Assembly (NCBI RefSeq): GCF_000255115.2
Contig: NC_018068.1
Span: 1,645,977-1,709,976, forward strand
Reading direction: 5' to 3'
Source of the DNA: Desulfosporosinus acidiphilus SJ4
GTDB taxonomy: Bacteria > Bacillota > Desulfitobacteriia > Desulfitobacteriales > Desulfitobacteriaceae
DNA: 64,000 nt
Numbering within the stretch: the stretch's first letter is position 1; each line of letters begins with the position of its first letter. This document shows, one piece after another, positions 9,495 through 18,707 of this stretch. The translations under genes were made by a program, and so were the position numbers. The notes below the pieces were generated by a model. That model was not told the origin of the DNA and did no database searches. It saw only the letters and a program-made list of their open reading frames with translations.

Positions 9495-9522
9495 AAGCGC
9501 CTCAGAAAAATCTGGGGCGCTT
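9495..9522 (+). terminator. terminator of the trx operon
   Basis: AAGCGCCTCAGA pairs with TCTGGGGCGCTT (one G-T pair) over a 4-base loop, 17 bp after the stop, followed by an A/T-rich run. Confidence 0.7.
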
Positions 9523-9605
9523 AAAATTATTTATAGTACAAATTGCCGTCATTTAATTGCGAGGGCCGTACACAGAGAATCACACCGAAGGAAAAATAAT
9601 TATCA

Positions 9606-10523
9606 TCATTGTATTACAACATTTTGAGCTGTTCCAAACGTGTAACCCGAATATGTAGCCGTAATTGTGTAAGTTTGACCGGTACTCAGAGCCGCGCTGA
9701 ATACATACGTTGTCCCATTGTCTGAGGTCGTAACACTAGAAATAGGGACTGAGTTCCCGGAACTGTTCAGAAGCGTGAAGTTATTGGAGGTCAGACCTTT
9801 CAGTGCGGGAGTTAAGGTTACCGTAAATCCGGTTGTTGATGGATTGCTGACCTTTAGTGATTCGCTGATTGTTTCCGTGGTCTGACTAGTAGAAGGATTT
9901 GAAGATGCGGAAGAGGAGTTTGATGAGCTAGAGGAATTAGAGGAACTAGAAGAATCAGAAGAAGTACCAGAAGAGCTGGAGGAGTTAGAAGAATTAGAAG
10001 AATTTGCAGCAGTGGTTGAAGATCGTGCCTTAATGGCAGCTATATTGGATATGATCGAATAAATTTCTTTGCTGACATTGTATTGATGAATAAGTCCATT
10101 ATCAATTAAAAATAAGGTGACCGTTGAACTCCCTTTATTGCCATCGCTTTGGATTAAAGTTTGCAGAAAGGCATAATCTTGAGCATTAATGGAAAGCTGC
10201 TGAGAAACTCCATCAGAAACATATAATATCCAATATCCTGAGGCTAAAGCATTATTGTCATTACCGACGTTCATCGTGAGATTTCCGTTTTGTGAAATTT
10301 GAGCAGAATCATTAGATAGACCGGTATCATTAGTTCCGTTAGAAGAACTTGGAAGATTTACATTATTTAAATTTGCAGCAGAAAGGGTCGGATTCGTAAT
10401 ATTTTCGAAATATCCGTGAAATAAGAAGTAGCCAATAATAACAACGATTACTATGCCTACCGCTAATGTTCCTATATCCTGTTTGAAGTCGCCCCGTGGT
10501 TGACGCCACCTTTGGTAAGACAT
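9606..10523 (-). CDS. membrane-anchored protein with Ser/Asn linker and one shared ~88-residue repeat
   Basis: A 305-residue protein: a short cytoplasmic N-terminus, one transmembrane helix at about 20-40 (IGTLAVGIVIVVIIGYFLF), an unrecognised region at 80-170, a low-complexity Ser/Asn/Thr linker at about 172-220, and a C-terminal domain from about 225. That last domain (VSNPSTTGFTV...LTSNNFTLLNSSG...AALSTGQTYT) is clearly the same repeat as the four in the cell-wall protein at 12186. GAAAGGAG precedes the ATG. Probably cell-surface exposed; function unknown. Confidence 0.75.
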   Translation of the reverse strand: MSYQRWRQPRGDFKQDIGTLAVGIVIVVIIGYFLFHGYFENITNPTLSAANLNNVNLPSSSNGTNDTGLSNDSAQISQNGNLTMNVGNDNNALASGYWILYVSDGVSQQLSINAQDYAFLQTLIQSDGNKGSSTVTLFLIDNGLIHQYNVSKEIYSIISNIAAIKARSSTTAANSSNSSNSSSSSGTSSDSSSSSNSSSSSNSSSASSNPSTSQTTETISESLKVSNPSTTGFTVTLTPALKGLTSNNFTLLNSSGNSVPISSVTTSDNGTTYVFSAALSTGQTYTITATYSGYTFGTAQNVVIQ

Positions 10524-10634
10524 AAGTCTTCTCCTTTCAAAAACACAATGAATACAAGTCTCATAACATCAATGTATTTTTGACGGCACATAGATTAGTA
10601 CATATTTTATAAATTTTTCTTCCAAGACATCAGA

Positions 10635-11888
10635 TTACCCCACCGCCGATTGCTTTTTCTTCATGACTTGAGTTCTGATTATAATTGCTGCTAAGATAAT
10701 TCCGGTTGCGATGCCACACATTAAAAAACCAACAGACGGGCCATATTTCTCTGTGAATCCTCCGGCGAATAAATTGCCGATGGGTGTTGTCCCGCCAAGA
10801 GCAAGTGAATAGACACTCATGACGCGTCCTCGGTATTCGTCGGTAGAATTTAACTGTAAGGTTGAGTTGACCGTATTCATAAAAATAATATTGAAAAGGC
10901 CAAGGGCTGCGACAAGAAGCATGGCGGGATAGGATGAACGGATAAAGAATATGCTTACCATTATGGCGGATAAAAGAAGCGAAGAGATGAACATTACCCG
11001 CCGGCTGGGATTCCTTCGTGCCTTAGTGGCAACCAGCATTGCTCCAATTAAGGAACCAAAACCCATAGCGGAGAGGAGAAATCCATAGCCATTAACACCT
11101 TCATGCAGAACTTGATCGGCAAACACAGGGAAAAGAACATTTGTATTCATAATAAATGTTCCGACAGCTAATACGGCAAGAACTGCATAGGCTAAAACCG
11201 GCATTTTATAGATATATCTTAGTCCGGCAACCACGCTTTTAAGCATATTCTTTTCTGCTTTTTTGCTTTGTCTAATAGGTTGCGCCTGAATGAGAGACAA
11301 GCCAATAATCACTGGGATAAAGCTTAGAGCATTGAGTAAAAAACAAATACCGGCCCCAACACCTGACATGAGTAAAGCTGCTAATGTAGGTCCAATAATG
11401 CGGGCTAAGTTGACGATCGTGGAATTAAGTGCTATGGCATTGGTCAAATCCTCCCTGCCAACCAGCTCCACCATAAATGCTTGACGAGTAGGCATATCTA
11501 AGGTATTAACCAATCCTAGGGCAGCCGCCAGGACTAAAACCTGCCAGTATTGAACATGCTCGGACAAAACCAGGCCAGCGAGGATAAAGGCTTGGACCAT
11601 AAGCGCGGACTGGGTAAAAATTAGTATGGCTTTCTTAGGGAATTTGTCGGCTAATACTCCGGCAAAAAGCGAAAAGACAAGCATCGGTCCAAATTGGGCT
11701 ACACCTAATAGTCCGAGTAAAAATGCCGACTTAGTGATTGTATATACCAACCATTGCTGAGCAGTTGTCTGCATCCAGGTTCCCATGAGCGAAATGCATT
11801 GTCCAGACCAGAAATATCGAAAGTTTTTATGGCTGAAGGCAGGGAATGTGCGGGTTAGTTTGTTGGTAAGAGTGGCTGTGTTGCTCAT
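10635..11888 (-). CDS. MFS exporter, EntS/MFS_3 type
   Basis: A 417-residue MFS protein with 12 membrane segments. It opens with FRYFWSGQCISLMGTWMQTTAQQWLVY, the hallmark N-terminus of the EntS-like/MFS_3 exporters, and has the loop motif AGVLADKFPKKAIL. Family members export siderophores or small toxic compounds. It ends in a Lys-rich cytoplasmic tail (VMKKKQSAVG). It stands alone between the two envelope proteins. Substrate unknown. Confidence 0.82.
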   Translation of the reverse strand: MSNTATLTNKLTRTFPAFSHKNFRYFWSGQCISLMGTWMQTTAQQWLVYTITKSAFLLGLLGVAQFGPMLVFSLFAGVLADKFPKKAILIFTQSALMVQAFILAGLVLSEHVQYWQVLVLAAALGLVNTLDMPTRQAFMVELVGREDLTNAIALNSTIVNLARIIGPTLAALLMSGVGAGICFLLNALSFIPVIIGLSLIQAQPIRQSKKAEKNMLKSVVAGLRYIYKMPVLAYAVLAVLAVGTFIMNTNVLFPVFADQVLHEGVNGYGFLLSAMGFGSLIGAMLVATKARRNPSRRVMFISSLLLSAIMVSIFFIRSSYPAMLLVAALGLFNIIFMNTVNSTLQLNSTDEYRGRVMSVYSLALGGTTPIGNLFAGGFTEKYGPSVGFLMCGIATGIILAAIIIRTQVMKKKQSAVG

Positions 11889-12185
11889 TATATTTCCTCA
11901 ATTTCAGTTCATTCATTTTAGGGTCTTGCAAAAAGTTTAAAACAGGTACTATTAGATAAAGTACTATTGGCAATAGTATTTTATAACTTTACTTTAATAG
12001 AATCAATATCATTAGATTTGATATATGTAATATACACGGATCCAATATGAGAATTCATTATCAACTAGGTCAATTAAGTCAATATTTTTCCCTCCCCCCT
12101 AAAAAACATAAGCTCAAACGTATTCCTATTTTGAGAAGAATTATTTATTAAATTCTTCAATATGTGATTTTTTGGGGGGAACATT

Positions 12186-14297
12186 ATGAAAAAAAAGGCT
12201 AAATTAACAACTGCGGCCGTGACAAGTACTTTGCTCATCTTCACCATGGTTGGAAGTGTCCAAGCTAAGCCAAATTACCACCGCTTCTTCGGGCATGATC
12301 GCTTTCAAACGTCAACGGCTATAGCTCAGCAGGAATCTCAAGGAAAACAAATGCAAAATGTAATCCTTGCCTCGGCCTATAGTTTTCCCGATGCATTATC
12401 GGCCAGTACCCTAGCTACAAAGCTAAATGCATCAATTATCCTTGTCGGTTCCGATATTAATGACTCACAAACCAGTCTGGATTATATCCAAAGTCATTTA
12501 GAAGCCGGAGGAAACGTCACGATTATTGGCGGAACCGGAATAATTAATAAACGAGTTGAACAATGGCTACATAAAGCCGGTTATCATGTGTCACGAATGG
12601 GCGGCCTAGATCGTTATATAACGAACTCAATTATTGTCAACAACCTAAACGTAAGTACCGGAACACCGGTTATCATTGCCAGCGGCGATGAATTTCCCGA
12701 TGCGCTGGGAGTAGCTTCTCTTGCCGCCAGTAAAGGTTGGCCGATTCTCTTAAGCGGTCCCAATCAACTGCCTGAAAGCGTTAAAGATTTTGTCACCAAA
12801 GACCAGCCCACGAGCATTTATATCATTGGCGGCAAAGCTGTAATCAATGATACACTGACAACAACGCTGCAAAGTCTGGTTCCCAGTGCCCAGATACAAC
12901 GATATGGCGGTGTGGATCGTTTTGAAACCTTATCGCAAATCTTAACGAAGTTTTATCCTAACCCAACCCAGATTTATCTGGCAAATGGTTATGATTATGC
13001 CGATGCACTTTCCGGAAGCACATTGGCAGCCCAAAACAATGCCCCGATTTTGCTGATTGACCCAAGATCAAAGCAGTTACCTCCATCGATTAGGGATTAT
13101 CTTATCACCATCCGAAATACCGGCAGCAATCCCCAAGTTAATGTTCTGGGGGGATCAGTAGGTGTTCCTGACTGGGTTATTGATCAGGTAAATGAGATTT
13201 TTGGAAATTCTGCAACTTCTCCGGGAGCTGTGCCTCTGACAGTGAGCAATCCGTCGACAACGGGAGTTACCGTATCATTAAGTCCGGCTATTAACGGCTT
13301 AACTGCCAGTAACTTTACGCTTCTTAATAGTTCGGGAACTTCTATCGCAGTGACAGGTGCAACAACTTCAAACGGAGGAGCAACCTATTCAATAAGTGCC
13401 GCTTTAACTGCAGGTCAAACTTACACATTAACAGCTAATTACGGAGGCAATGCCCTTGGTACCGCTCAGAGTTTCACTGTGCCGTCCTTCAATCAAACGA
13501 TCGTAGTAACCAGCCCTTCAACCACTGGATTTACAGTGGGACTAAGTTCAGCGCTTAATGGTTTAAGCACAAGTAACTTTACCTTACAAACCAGTGCGGG
13601 TTATAACGTTCCTATCACAGGTGTGACCATGGCGAATGGGGGATTGACTTATACAATTAATGCAGCATTGAGCGCAGGACAAACGTATACCTTAACGGCA
13701 AACTATGCAGGTTATTCTCTAGGAACTGCTCCGAGTTTCACTGTACCATCCATCTACAGCCAAACTTTCACCATAAGTACCCCCTCAACCATTGGAGTTA
13801 CTGTGGGACTGAGTTCAGCTCTCAACGGTTTAACTACGAGTAACTTTATCTTGCTAAACAGCGCAGGCTATTCTGTTCCTGTCACAAGTGTAACAACCTT
13901 GAACGGTGGAGCGACTTATTCAATAAATGCTGCCTTAACTGCGGGTCAAACTTACACGTTAACGGTTAATTATGGCGGCAGTGTCCTTGGTACTGCTCAA
14001 CGTTTCACGGTTCCATACAGCATAACCAGCGAGACGATCACCGTGAGTAACCTATCAACCACAGGATTTAAAGTAGGATTGAGTTCAGCACTCAATGGTT
14101 TATCAACAAGTAACTTTACTCTGTTAAATAGTTTGGGAAATCAGATTACAATAAACAGTGTATCGACCTCAGACGGAGGATCGACTTATACAATTAGTGC
14201 TGCTTTGAATGCGGGCCAAACTTATACTTTAATGGTAAATTATGCGGGCAATAATCTTGCGCCTGCTCAAAGCTTCGTTATCCTAGCTGCCAATTAA
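12186..14297 (+). CDS. cell-wall-binding repeat 2 surface protein with four C-terminal repeats
   Basis: A 703-residue secreted protein. The signal peptide spans about 1-27 (MKKKAKLTTAA...VQA). Residues 33-340 hold three cell-wall-binding repeat 2 modules, each with an RxxGxDRFxTS start, an ASGxxFPDALSAS core and a IIGGxxxIN end; these anchor proteins to the Gram-positive wall. From residue 353 four tandem ~88-residue repeats start at about 353, 441, 530 and 620 (VSNPSTTGVTVSLSPAINGL, NFTLLNSSG, ALTAGQTYTLTANY). The same repeat ends the protein at 9606. GGGGGGAAC precedes the start. Probable adhesin or stalk; ligand unknown. Confidence 0.88.
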   Translation: MKKKAKLTTAAVTSTLLIFTMVGSVQAKPNYHRFFGHDRFQTSTAIAQQESQGKQMQNVILASAYSFPDALSASTLATKLNASIILVGSDINDSQTSLDYIQSHLEAGGNVTIIGGTGIINKRVEQWLHKAGYHVSRMGGLDRYITNSIIVNNLNVSTGTPVIIASGDEFPDALGVASLAASKGWPILLSGPNQLPESVKDFVTKDQPTSIYIIGGKAVINDTLTTTLQSLVPSAQIQRYGGVDRFETLSQILTKFYPNPTQIYLANGYDYADALSGSTLAAQNNAPILLIDPRSKQLPPSIRDYLITIRNTGSNPQVNVLGGSVGVPDWVIDQVNEIFGNSATSPGAVPLTVSNPSTTGVTVSLSPAINGLTASNFTLLNSSGTSIAVTGATTSNGGATYSISAALTAGQTYTLTANYGGNALGTAQSFTVPSFNQTIVVTSPSTTGFTVGLSSALNGLSTSNFTLQTSAGYNVPITGVTMANGGLTYTINAALSAGQTYTLTANYAGYSLGTAPSFTVPSIYSQTFTISTPSTIGVTVGLSSALNGLTTSNFILLNSAGYSVPVTSVTTLNGGATYSINAALTAGQTYTLTVNYGGSVLGTAQRFTVPYSITSETITVSNLSTTGFKVGLSSALNGLSTSNFTLLNSLGNQITINSVSTSDGGSTYTISAALNAGQTYTLMVNYAGNNLAPAQSFVILAAN

Positions 14298-14628
14298 AGG
14301 GTTAAATGTTTTCTTTTTAATAAGCTGTTAATCAGACCATTACAATTAAATTAGGTCACTATGCTTCCTTATGACAGTAATCAGAGAGAACTGAGACCCA
14401 AAAGGCCGCAGTTCTCTCTTTTTCGAGCATAAGTAAACTACCTTGCCCGTTTTGCCAGAGACTGAAGGCTAATTCGCTCGAAGACAGTGTCTTCGAACGC
14501 CAACCATATTTTTTAAGACTATGGAAAGAAATTAGATTGGGATGAATGTTGGCAAGAAGAGCAGTGAATTTATATTGTTCGCAAATACGGCAATGGTATA
14601 TGATAGTAATAAAAAAATATAAGGGCAA

Positions 14629-15264
14629 ATGGGGTGCGAGAGAATGGAGGATAAATCCAGTTATCATATTGTATATGATAAATTATGGCAGGATATTAAG
14701 AAACGCGATCCTCTTGAGATAACAAAAGTACGCGCCGTATCATACGATAATGATTCCCGTCAGTTCGGCGTGATTTTCTTTGACGAAGCGTATATCTTGG
14801 ATTGTGATCAGAAAACCATTTGCCGGAAAGCAGACGGACATGTTCCAGATGCGATGGCCAAGATCATTATCCTTAATTATTTAGCTTCTGCCCAGCCATT
14901 GCCGGAAACAGCTTCAAGATGGGTAAGTATTAAAGAAATACCGGGTGGAATGATTTTTTATTCGGCTTTCTATAAAACGGCTATCTCAGTATTGATCGAA
15001 GCCTTCGGATATCATTCCGGACTGCTCATGACAGTTTCACGCCCCTTGGGTGGAAAAATAGGTCCTTTCGGAGATAAGTCCATAGTTTTCAGGGCATTTC
15101 CTGAAATGCCTTTGTGTATTATACTTTGGGAAGGAGACGAGGAAGTTCAGGCCAATGCCACGATACTCTATGATCCTTCCATTGTACATATGCTGGAGAG
15201 CGCAATCATTATCGATCTTGGTGTATACCTTGCGGGCCGGCTTAAAAAAATGGCCGTTTTCTGA
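14629..15264 (+). CDS. DUF3786 domain protein
   Basis: A protein of up to 211 residues that resembles the DUF3786 family: YDKLWQDIKKRDP near the start, DEAYILDCDQKTI, and a conserved LIEAFGYHSGLL and WEGDEEVQANATILYDPSI. The family is common in anaerobes that use corrinoid chemistry, but has no known reaction. The start is unsure: an in-frame ATG at 14644 gives 206 residues and neither has a strong ribosome site. No signal peptide. Confidence 0.7.
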   Translation: MGCERMEDKSSYHIVYDKLWQDIKKRDPLEITKVRAVSYDNDSRQFGVIFFDEAYILDCDQKTICRKADGHVPDAMAKIIILNYLASAQPLPETASRWVSIKEIPGGMIFYSAFYKTAISVLIEAFGYHSGLLMTVSRPLGGKIGPFGDKSIVFRAFPEMPLCIILWEGDEEVQANATILYDPSIVHMLESAIIIDLGVYLAGRLKKMAVF

Positions 15265-15502
15265 TATATTGAGCGCTTACAATTTGCTCCATTTCTATAT
15301 AGGGTTTCAAGACTGGGAATGAAGTTTTTAGTTAAAAATTGCGTCTTGATTACTTAAATTAAGAGCTATGATTAAGCGAATTAGAATAATTATCTAAGGG
15401 GAAGAAAAGGCATGCTGAGAAGATTTAATATAAATTAATCTTGAAAAAAAGGGCATAAAGTAGAATAATAAAAAGAAGAAGGCTATAGATGAGGTGATCA
15501 AA

Positions 15503-15718
15503 ATGTACATGGTTTTTCCGGCTGATGAAAAACTCAAAAAAAGGCTTGATACTGTATGCAGATCACTGAATATATCTCTTGAAGAATGGTTCGAGTCTGC
15601 CTTAAAAGCTTCGGAATTTGATGTGTTAATTAATTTATTAACCAGTCCAAAAGATCAAGTCTCTTGGATGTGGGACGAGAAAATTGGTCGGTTCGTTCGC
15701 CGTTCGGATGTAGAATAA
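15503..15718 (+). CDS. small hypothetical protein
   Basis: A 71-residue soluble protein starting MYMVFPADEKLKKRLD. The ATG at 15503 is chosen because GAGGTGATC, an almost perfect Shine-Dalgarno, sits just before it. The sequence suggests a short helical DNA-binding-like N-terminus (LKKRLDTVCRSLNISLEEWFESALKA), reminiscent of ribbon-helix-helix proteins, but I cannot assign a family. It has its own terminator at 15783. Confidence 0.55.
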   Translation: MYMVFPADEKLKKRLDTVCRSLNISLEEWFESALKASEFDVLINLLTSPKDQVSWMWDEKIGRFVRRSDVE

Positions 15719-15782
15719 TCAAAGTGTGAAGATAGAGTCTTAGGTTACTTATCAAGCCTTCTTAGGAGCGAATCAATACATT

Positions 15783-15818
15783 ATAACTCCCGTTATATTA
15801 AATTATAGCGGGAGTTAT
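15783..15818 (+). terminator. terminator hairpin
   Basis: ATAACTCCCGTTATA and TATAGCGGGAGTTAT pair (one mismatch) over a short A/T loop, about 65 bp after the small gene at 15503. Confidence 0.65.
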
Positions 15819-15896
15819 CTCATTCTTAGGAGAAAGATAAAGGTTGGATTAAAAATTGCCATTTATTAATCAACAATCTATTGATGGGCCAATTAA

Positions 15897-16046
15897 GTTA
15901 CAAAAGCAGCTGTTTCAAATTCAAAAAAGCTTTGCTATTGGATTGCTTTCGTCTTAGGGGCTTTGGCAGCCTTTGCACCACTTTCAATTGATATGTATCT
16001 GCCATCACTGCCTGCGCTAACGACAGATTTACATGTCGGCGGGTGA
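15897..16046 (+). pseudogene. remnant of a Bcr/CflA-type MFS multidrug exporter (N-terminal piece)
   Basis: A ~49-codon stretch without a proper start reads YWIAFVLGALAAFAPLSIDM then YLPSLPALTTDLHVGG and stops. This is the characteristic first transmembrane helix and SIDMYLPSLP motif of Bcr/CflA drug-efflux proteins. Everything downstream is missing, so this is the leftover of a deleted gene. The rest of 15719-16122 shows nothing else. Confidence 0.75.
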
Positions 16047-16122
16047 ATTATTTTAGTAGATTAGCTAGGGAATTTACGCTAAAATACTTATTTAATAGCA
16101 ATAATCGATAGGAGGGCTAAAA

Positions 16123-16755
16123 ATGTCAAAAATCGAAGAAGTAAAAGCCAAAGTGGAAGCAGGAAAAGCTAAGCTCATTCCGGGCTTGGTGCAGGAAGCA
16201 CTAGATGAGGGGAATTCTGCCCAAAGCATTCTTCAAGCCATGGTAGAATCCATGGGTATAGTCGGTGATAAATTTTCTGCCGGAGAACTTTTCGTGCCTG
16301 AGATGTTAATGGCAGCCAAAGCCATGTCCAAAGGTGTTGAGATACTAAAACCGCATTTTGCCGGACAGAGTACCTCGTCTTATGGCACTTGTGTTATTGG
16401 AACTGTTGCGGGAGATCTTCATGACATTGGCAAAAACCTCGTTTCAATGATGATCGAAAGTGCCGGATTTGATATAGTCAACCTGGGAGTTGATGTTTCC
16501 CCGGCTAAATTTCTTGAGGCTGTCAAAGAAAATAAGAACGTAACCTTAGTAGCCTGTTCGGGACTTCTAACAACAACCATGCCAGCCATGAAGGAAACCG
16601 TTCAAACTCTTAAATCCAGCGGTCTGACAGGTTTTAAAGTGATTGTCGGCGGCGCGCCTGTAACAGCGGAATTAGCAGCATCAATAGGAGCGGATGGCTT
16701 TGCTCCTGATGCAGGAAGTGCTGCCGTTAAAGCAGTAGAATTAGTAAAAGGTTAA
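16123..16755 (+). CDS. corrinoid (cobalamin-binding) protein of a methyltransferase system
   Basis: A 210-residue protein of the MtaC/MtbC/MttC type. Residues 1-90 form the helical cap domain (AKLIPGLVQEALDEGN, FVPEMLMAAKAMSKG); residues 90-210 are the B12-binding Rossmann domain with the lower-ligand motif GDLHDIGKNLV (His) plus LGVDVSPAKF and VGGAPVTAELA. It carries a methyl group on cobalt between a substrate-specific methyltransferase and an acceptor (tetrahydrofolate or CoM). GGAGGGC precedes the ATG. The partner methyltransferase is not beside it; only a stub follows. Confidence 0.92.
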   Translation: MSKIEEVKAKVEAGKAKLIPGLVQEALDEGNSAQSILQAMVESMGIVGDKFSAGELFVPEMLMAAKAMSKGVEILKPHFAGQSTSSYGTCVIGTVAGDLHDIGKNLVSMMIESAGFDIVNLGVDVSPAKFLEAVKENKNVTLVACSGLLTTTMPAMKETVQTLKSSGLTGFKVIVGGAPVTAELAASIGADGFAPDAGSAAVKAVELVKG

Positions 16756-16788
16756 ACGAGTACAGAAAAATAAGAGGAGGAGTAGATT

Positions 16789-16908
16789 ATGTTATCCAAG
16801 AGACAAAATTTGCTTGAAACGATTAAGGGCGGAAACTGGAGTTCATTCCCGGGTGTTTACGATACAACGAATGAAGTTATTGATAGAATGACCGAGGAAA
16901 TGTTCTAA
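16789..16908 (+). pseudogene. 5' stub of a uroporphyrinogen-decarboxylase-like methyltransferase
   Basis: A 39-codon ORF with a strong ribosome site (AGGAGGAG) begins MLSKRQNLLETIKGGN, the typical start of MtaA/MtbA-like URO-D family methyltransferases that act with corrinoid proteins, then reads TTNEVIDRMTEEMF and stops directly before a terminator. The remaining ~300 residues are absent. Either a deletion remnant or, less likely, a real micropeptide. Confidence 0.6.
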
Positions 16909-16923
16909 CCTATAACAAAAAAT

Positions 16924-16967
16924 CGGCCCAAGAGGACGTTTTTGATAACGCCTTTTGGGCCGTTTCT
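16924..16967 (+). terminator. strong rho-independent terminator
   Basis: CGGCCCAAGAGG and CCTTTTGGGCCG form a 12-bp stem with one G-T pair, followed by TTTCTT. It ends the corrinoid-protein transcript. Confidence 0.85.
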
Positions 16968-17081
16968 TATACTGTCTTACCTCCATGCCGCTTAGCGGCA
17001 TCACTAAGGAATGGAAAATAAATTTTCCGGGGCAGAAAGTGGAACCTTAGATAGTATAATTGAAAAAATTCTATAGCCTAT

Positions 17082-17507
17082 TTATTTTGCTATGAGTACC
17101 GAACATTTTGCACCGTGAAGAACCTTTTGACTAACACTGCCTAAGATGGATCCCACCACCAGCCCGTAGCCATGACTTCCCATAACGACTAAGTCAATAT
17201 TTTCATCCTCAACTTCTTGGATAATAATTTGCCCGGGATTTCCATGTATCTTTTTCTTCTTAAAAGTAACGTCACCAATGTCTATTCCTTCCAGGGCAGC
17301 CTTCAAGACAAGTTCTCCATTTCGTTCGATTTGTTCGAAGGGAGCAATATAACTGTCGGCTATGCCAAGGCTGCTTACAACAGGTTCATACATCACATGG
17401 AGTAGTTCAATTTCCGCGTTGAATTTTCGAGCTAGTTCCAAGGCAGTTATTAAGGCCTTTCGCGAATAATTCGAAGCATCTGTCGGTACCAAGATTTTTT
17501 TATACAT
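17082..17507 (-). CDS. universal stress protein (UspA family)
   Basis: A 141-residue single Usp domain. It opens MYKKILVPTDASNYSRKAL with the nucleotide-contacting Asp and ends with the ATP-binding G-x2-G-x9-G-S pattern in GSHGYGLVVGSILGSVSQKV, so it is probably an ATP-binding Usp. GGGAGGGG lies before the ATG. Monocistronic. Family members support survival under starvation or stress; no specific role can be read here. Confidence 0.9.
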   Translation of the reverse strand: MYKKILVPTDASNYSRKALITALELARKFNAEIELLHVMYEPVVSSLGIADSYIAPFEQIERNGELVLKAALEGIDIGDVTFKKKKIHGNPGQIIIQEVEDENIDLVVMGSHGYGLVVGSILGSVSQKVLHGAKCSVLIAK

Positions 17508-17649
17508 TTTAACCCCTCCCTAAACGTTTACCCCTAAACTAATATCAACAAATGAAGATTACCATTGTTTTCACAAAATGTATATAGAATAATAATATGA
17601 TATCAATCAATATATATTATTCCAATACCGTAAATAACCCACAAAGAAA

Positions 17650-17800
17650 GAGGCTCTGTTAGGTAAGACTCCCACTTCAAGTGGGTATGGTTCCCATACT
17701 ATGCTTCGGTGGGGGTAGAGTCCGTCCTTCAGCGCGATAGTATTTGTTATTGGCTAGACGCTTTCAGCGAAACTGCCCACAGGACACTTTTGTCACCGAA
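17650..17800 (-). other. structured non-coding stretch, possible IS200/IS605 right-end remnant
   Basis: Between the Usp and exonuclease III genes (17508-17824) there is no gene. On the minus strand it contains the hairpin CCCACTTGAAGTGGG and further short stems (ATAGTATGGGAACCATA, GCGCTGAAGGACGGAC). Such hairpins mark right ends and guide-RNA regions of IS200/IS605 elements, but no TnpA or TnpB coding sequence remains. Weak call. Confidence 0.25.
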
Positions 17801-17824
17801 GTCCCGATGTCCCGATGTTCAGTT

Positions 17825-18586
17825 TTAGCTGAACGAGTTCACTTCTATCCCTACCGGACAGTGATCCGAGCCCAAGACCGAAGTGTAGATTTCTGCCGAC
17901 TGCAAGCTGTCTTTTAACCGTTCGGACATACAAAAATAATCAATTCGCCATCCCGCATTTCGCACTCGGGCATTAAAACGATAAGACCACCAAGAGTAGG
18001 AGTCCTTTTGTTCGGGATATAGATAACGGAAAGTATCAATAAAACCTGATTCCAAAAGCTCAGAAAATTTCAGACGTTCTTCATCGGTAAAGCCTGCATT
18101 TCGACGATTAGCCTGAGGATTTTTGAGGTCGATTTCCTGGTGAGCCACGTTAAGGTCTCCGCAAAAAATCACCGGTTTATGGCTGTTAAGTGTTTGTACA
18201 TAACGGCGGAAATCTTCCTCCCAAGTTAAACGGTATTCAAGCCTGGCCAGTTCCGCTTGAGAGTTGGGTGCATAAAGATTAATTAAATAAAACTCATCAT
18301 ACTCCAGGGTAATCATTCTTCCCTCTTTGTCATGCAGAGGAATTCCCATGCCGAAGGAGCAAGTTAGCGGTTGTTTTTTGGTAAAAACGGCTGTCCCGGA
18401 ATATCCCTTTCTTTCCGCATAATTAAAATACTGAGTATATCCCTCTAAAGAAAGTTCAATTTGCCCGGCGGAGAGTTTAGATTCCTGGATACAAAAAATA
18501 TCTGCCTCTACCGTATTAAAAAAGTCCAAAAAACCTTTCGTTAGGCAAGAGCGAAAGCCGTTAACGTTCCATGATATTAATTTCAC
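17825..18586 (-). CDS. exodeoxyribonuclease III
   Basis: A 253-residue EEP-superfamily nuclease. All ExoIII/AP-endonuclease motifs are present: MKLISWNVNGFRS, IFCIQESKL with the metal-binding Glu, LYAPNSQ, FCGDLNVAHQEIDL, AGFTDEER, YSWWSYRFNARVRNAGWRIDYF and LGSDHCPVGIEV with the catalytic Asp-His. It removes abasic sites and 3' blocks in base-excision repair. Length is typical. Confidence 0.95.
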   Translation of the reverse strand: MKLISWNVNGFRSCLTKGFLDFFNTVEADIFCIQESKLSAGQIELSLEGYTQYFNYAERKGYSGTAVFTKKQPLTCSFGMGIPLHDKEGRMITLEYDEFYLINLYAPNSQAELARLEYRLTWEEDFRRYVQTLNSHKPVIFCGDLNVAHQEIDLKNPQANRRNAGFTDEERLKFSELLESGFIDTFRYLYPEQKDSYSWWSYRFNARVRNAGWRIDYFCMSERLKDSLQSAEIYTSVLGSDHCPVGIEVNSFS

Positions 18587-18707
18587 AATCTATTCTCCTC
18601 ATAGGTTACTTTTTTAACATTATATCATAAACTATTAATTCAACGCGGACAGAAATAATTCACAAGCGAAGAAGGAAATATCATGAATATTGTGGAAATA
18701 ACTTAAG

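Noticed and set aside
14359-14667. Minus-strand 102-codon frame upstream of the DUF3786 gene
   Set aside because: No ribosome site, no recognisable domain, overlaps the start of a better supported gene.
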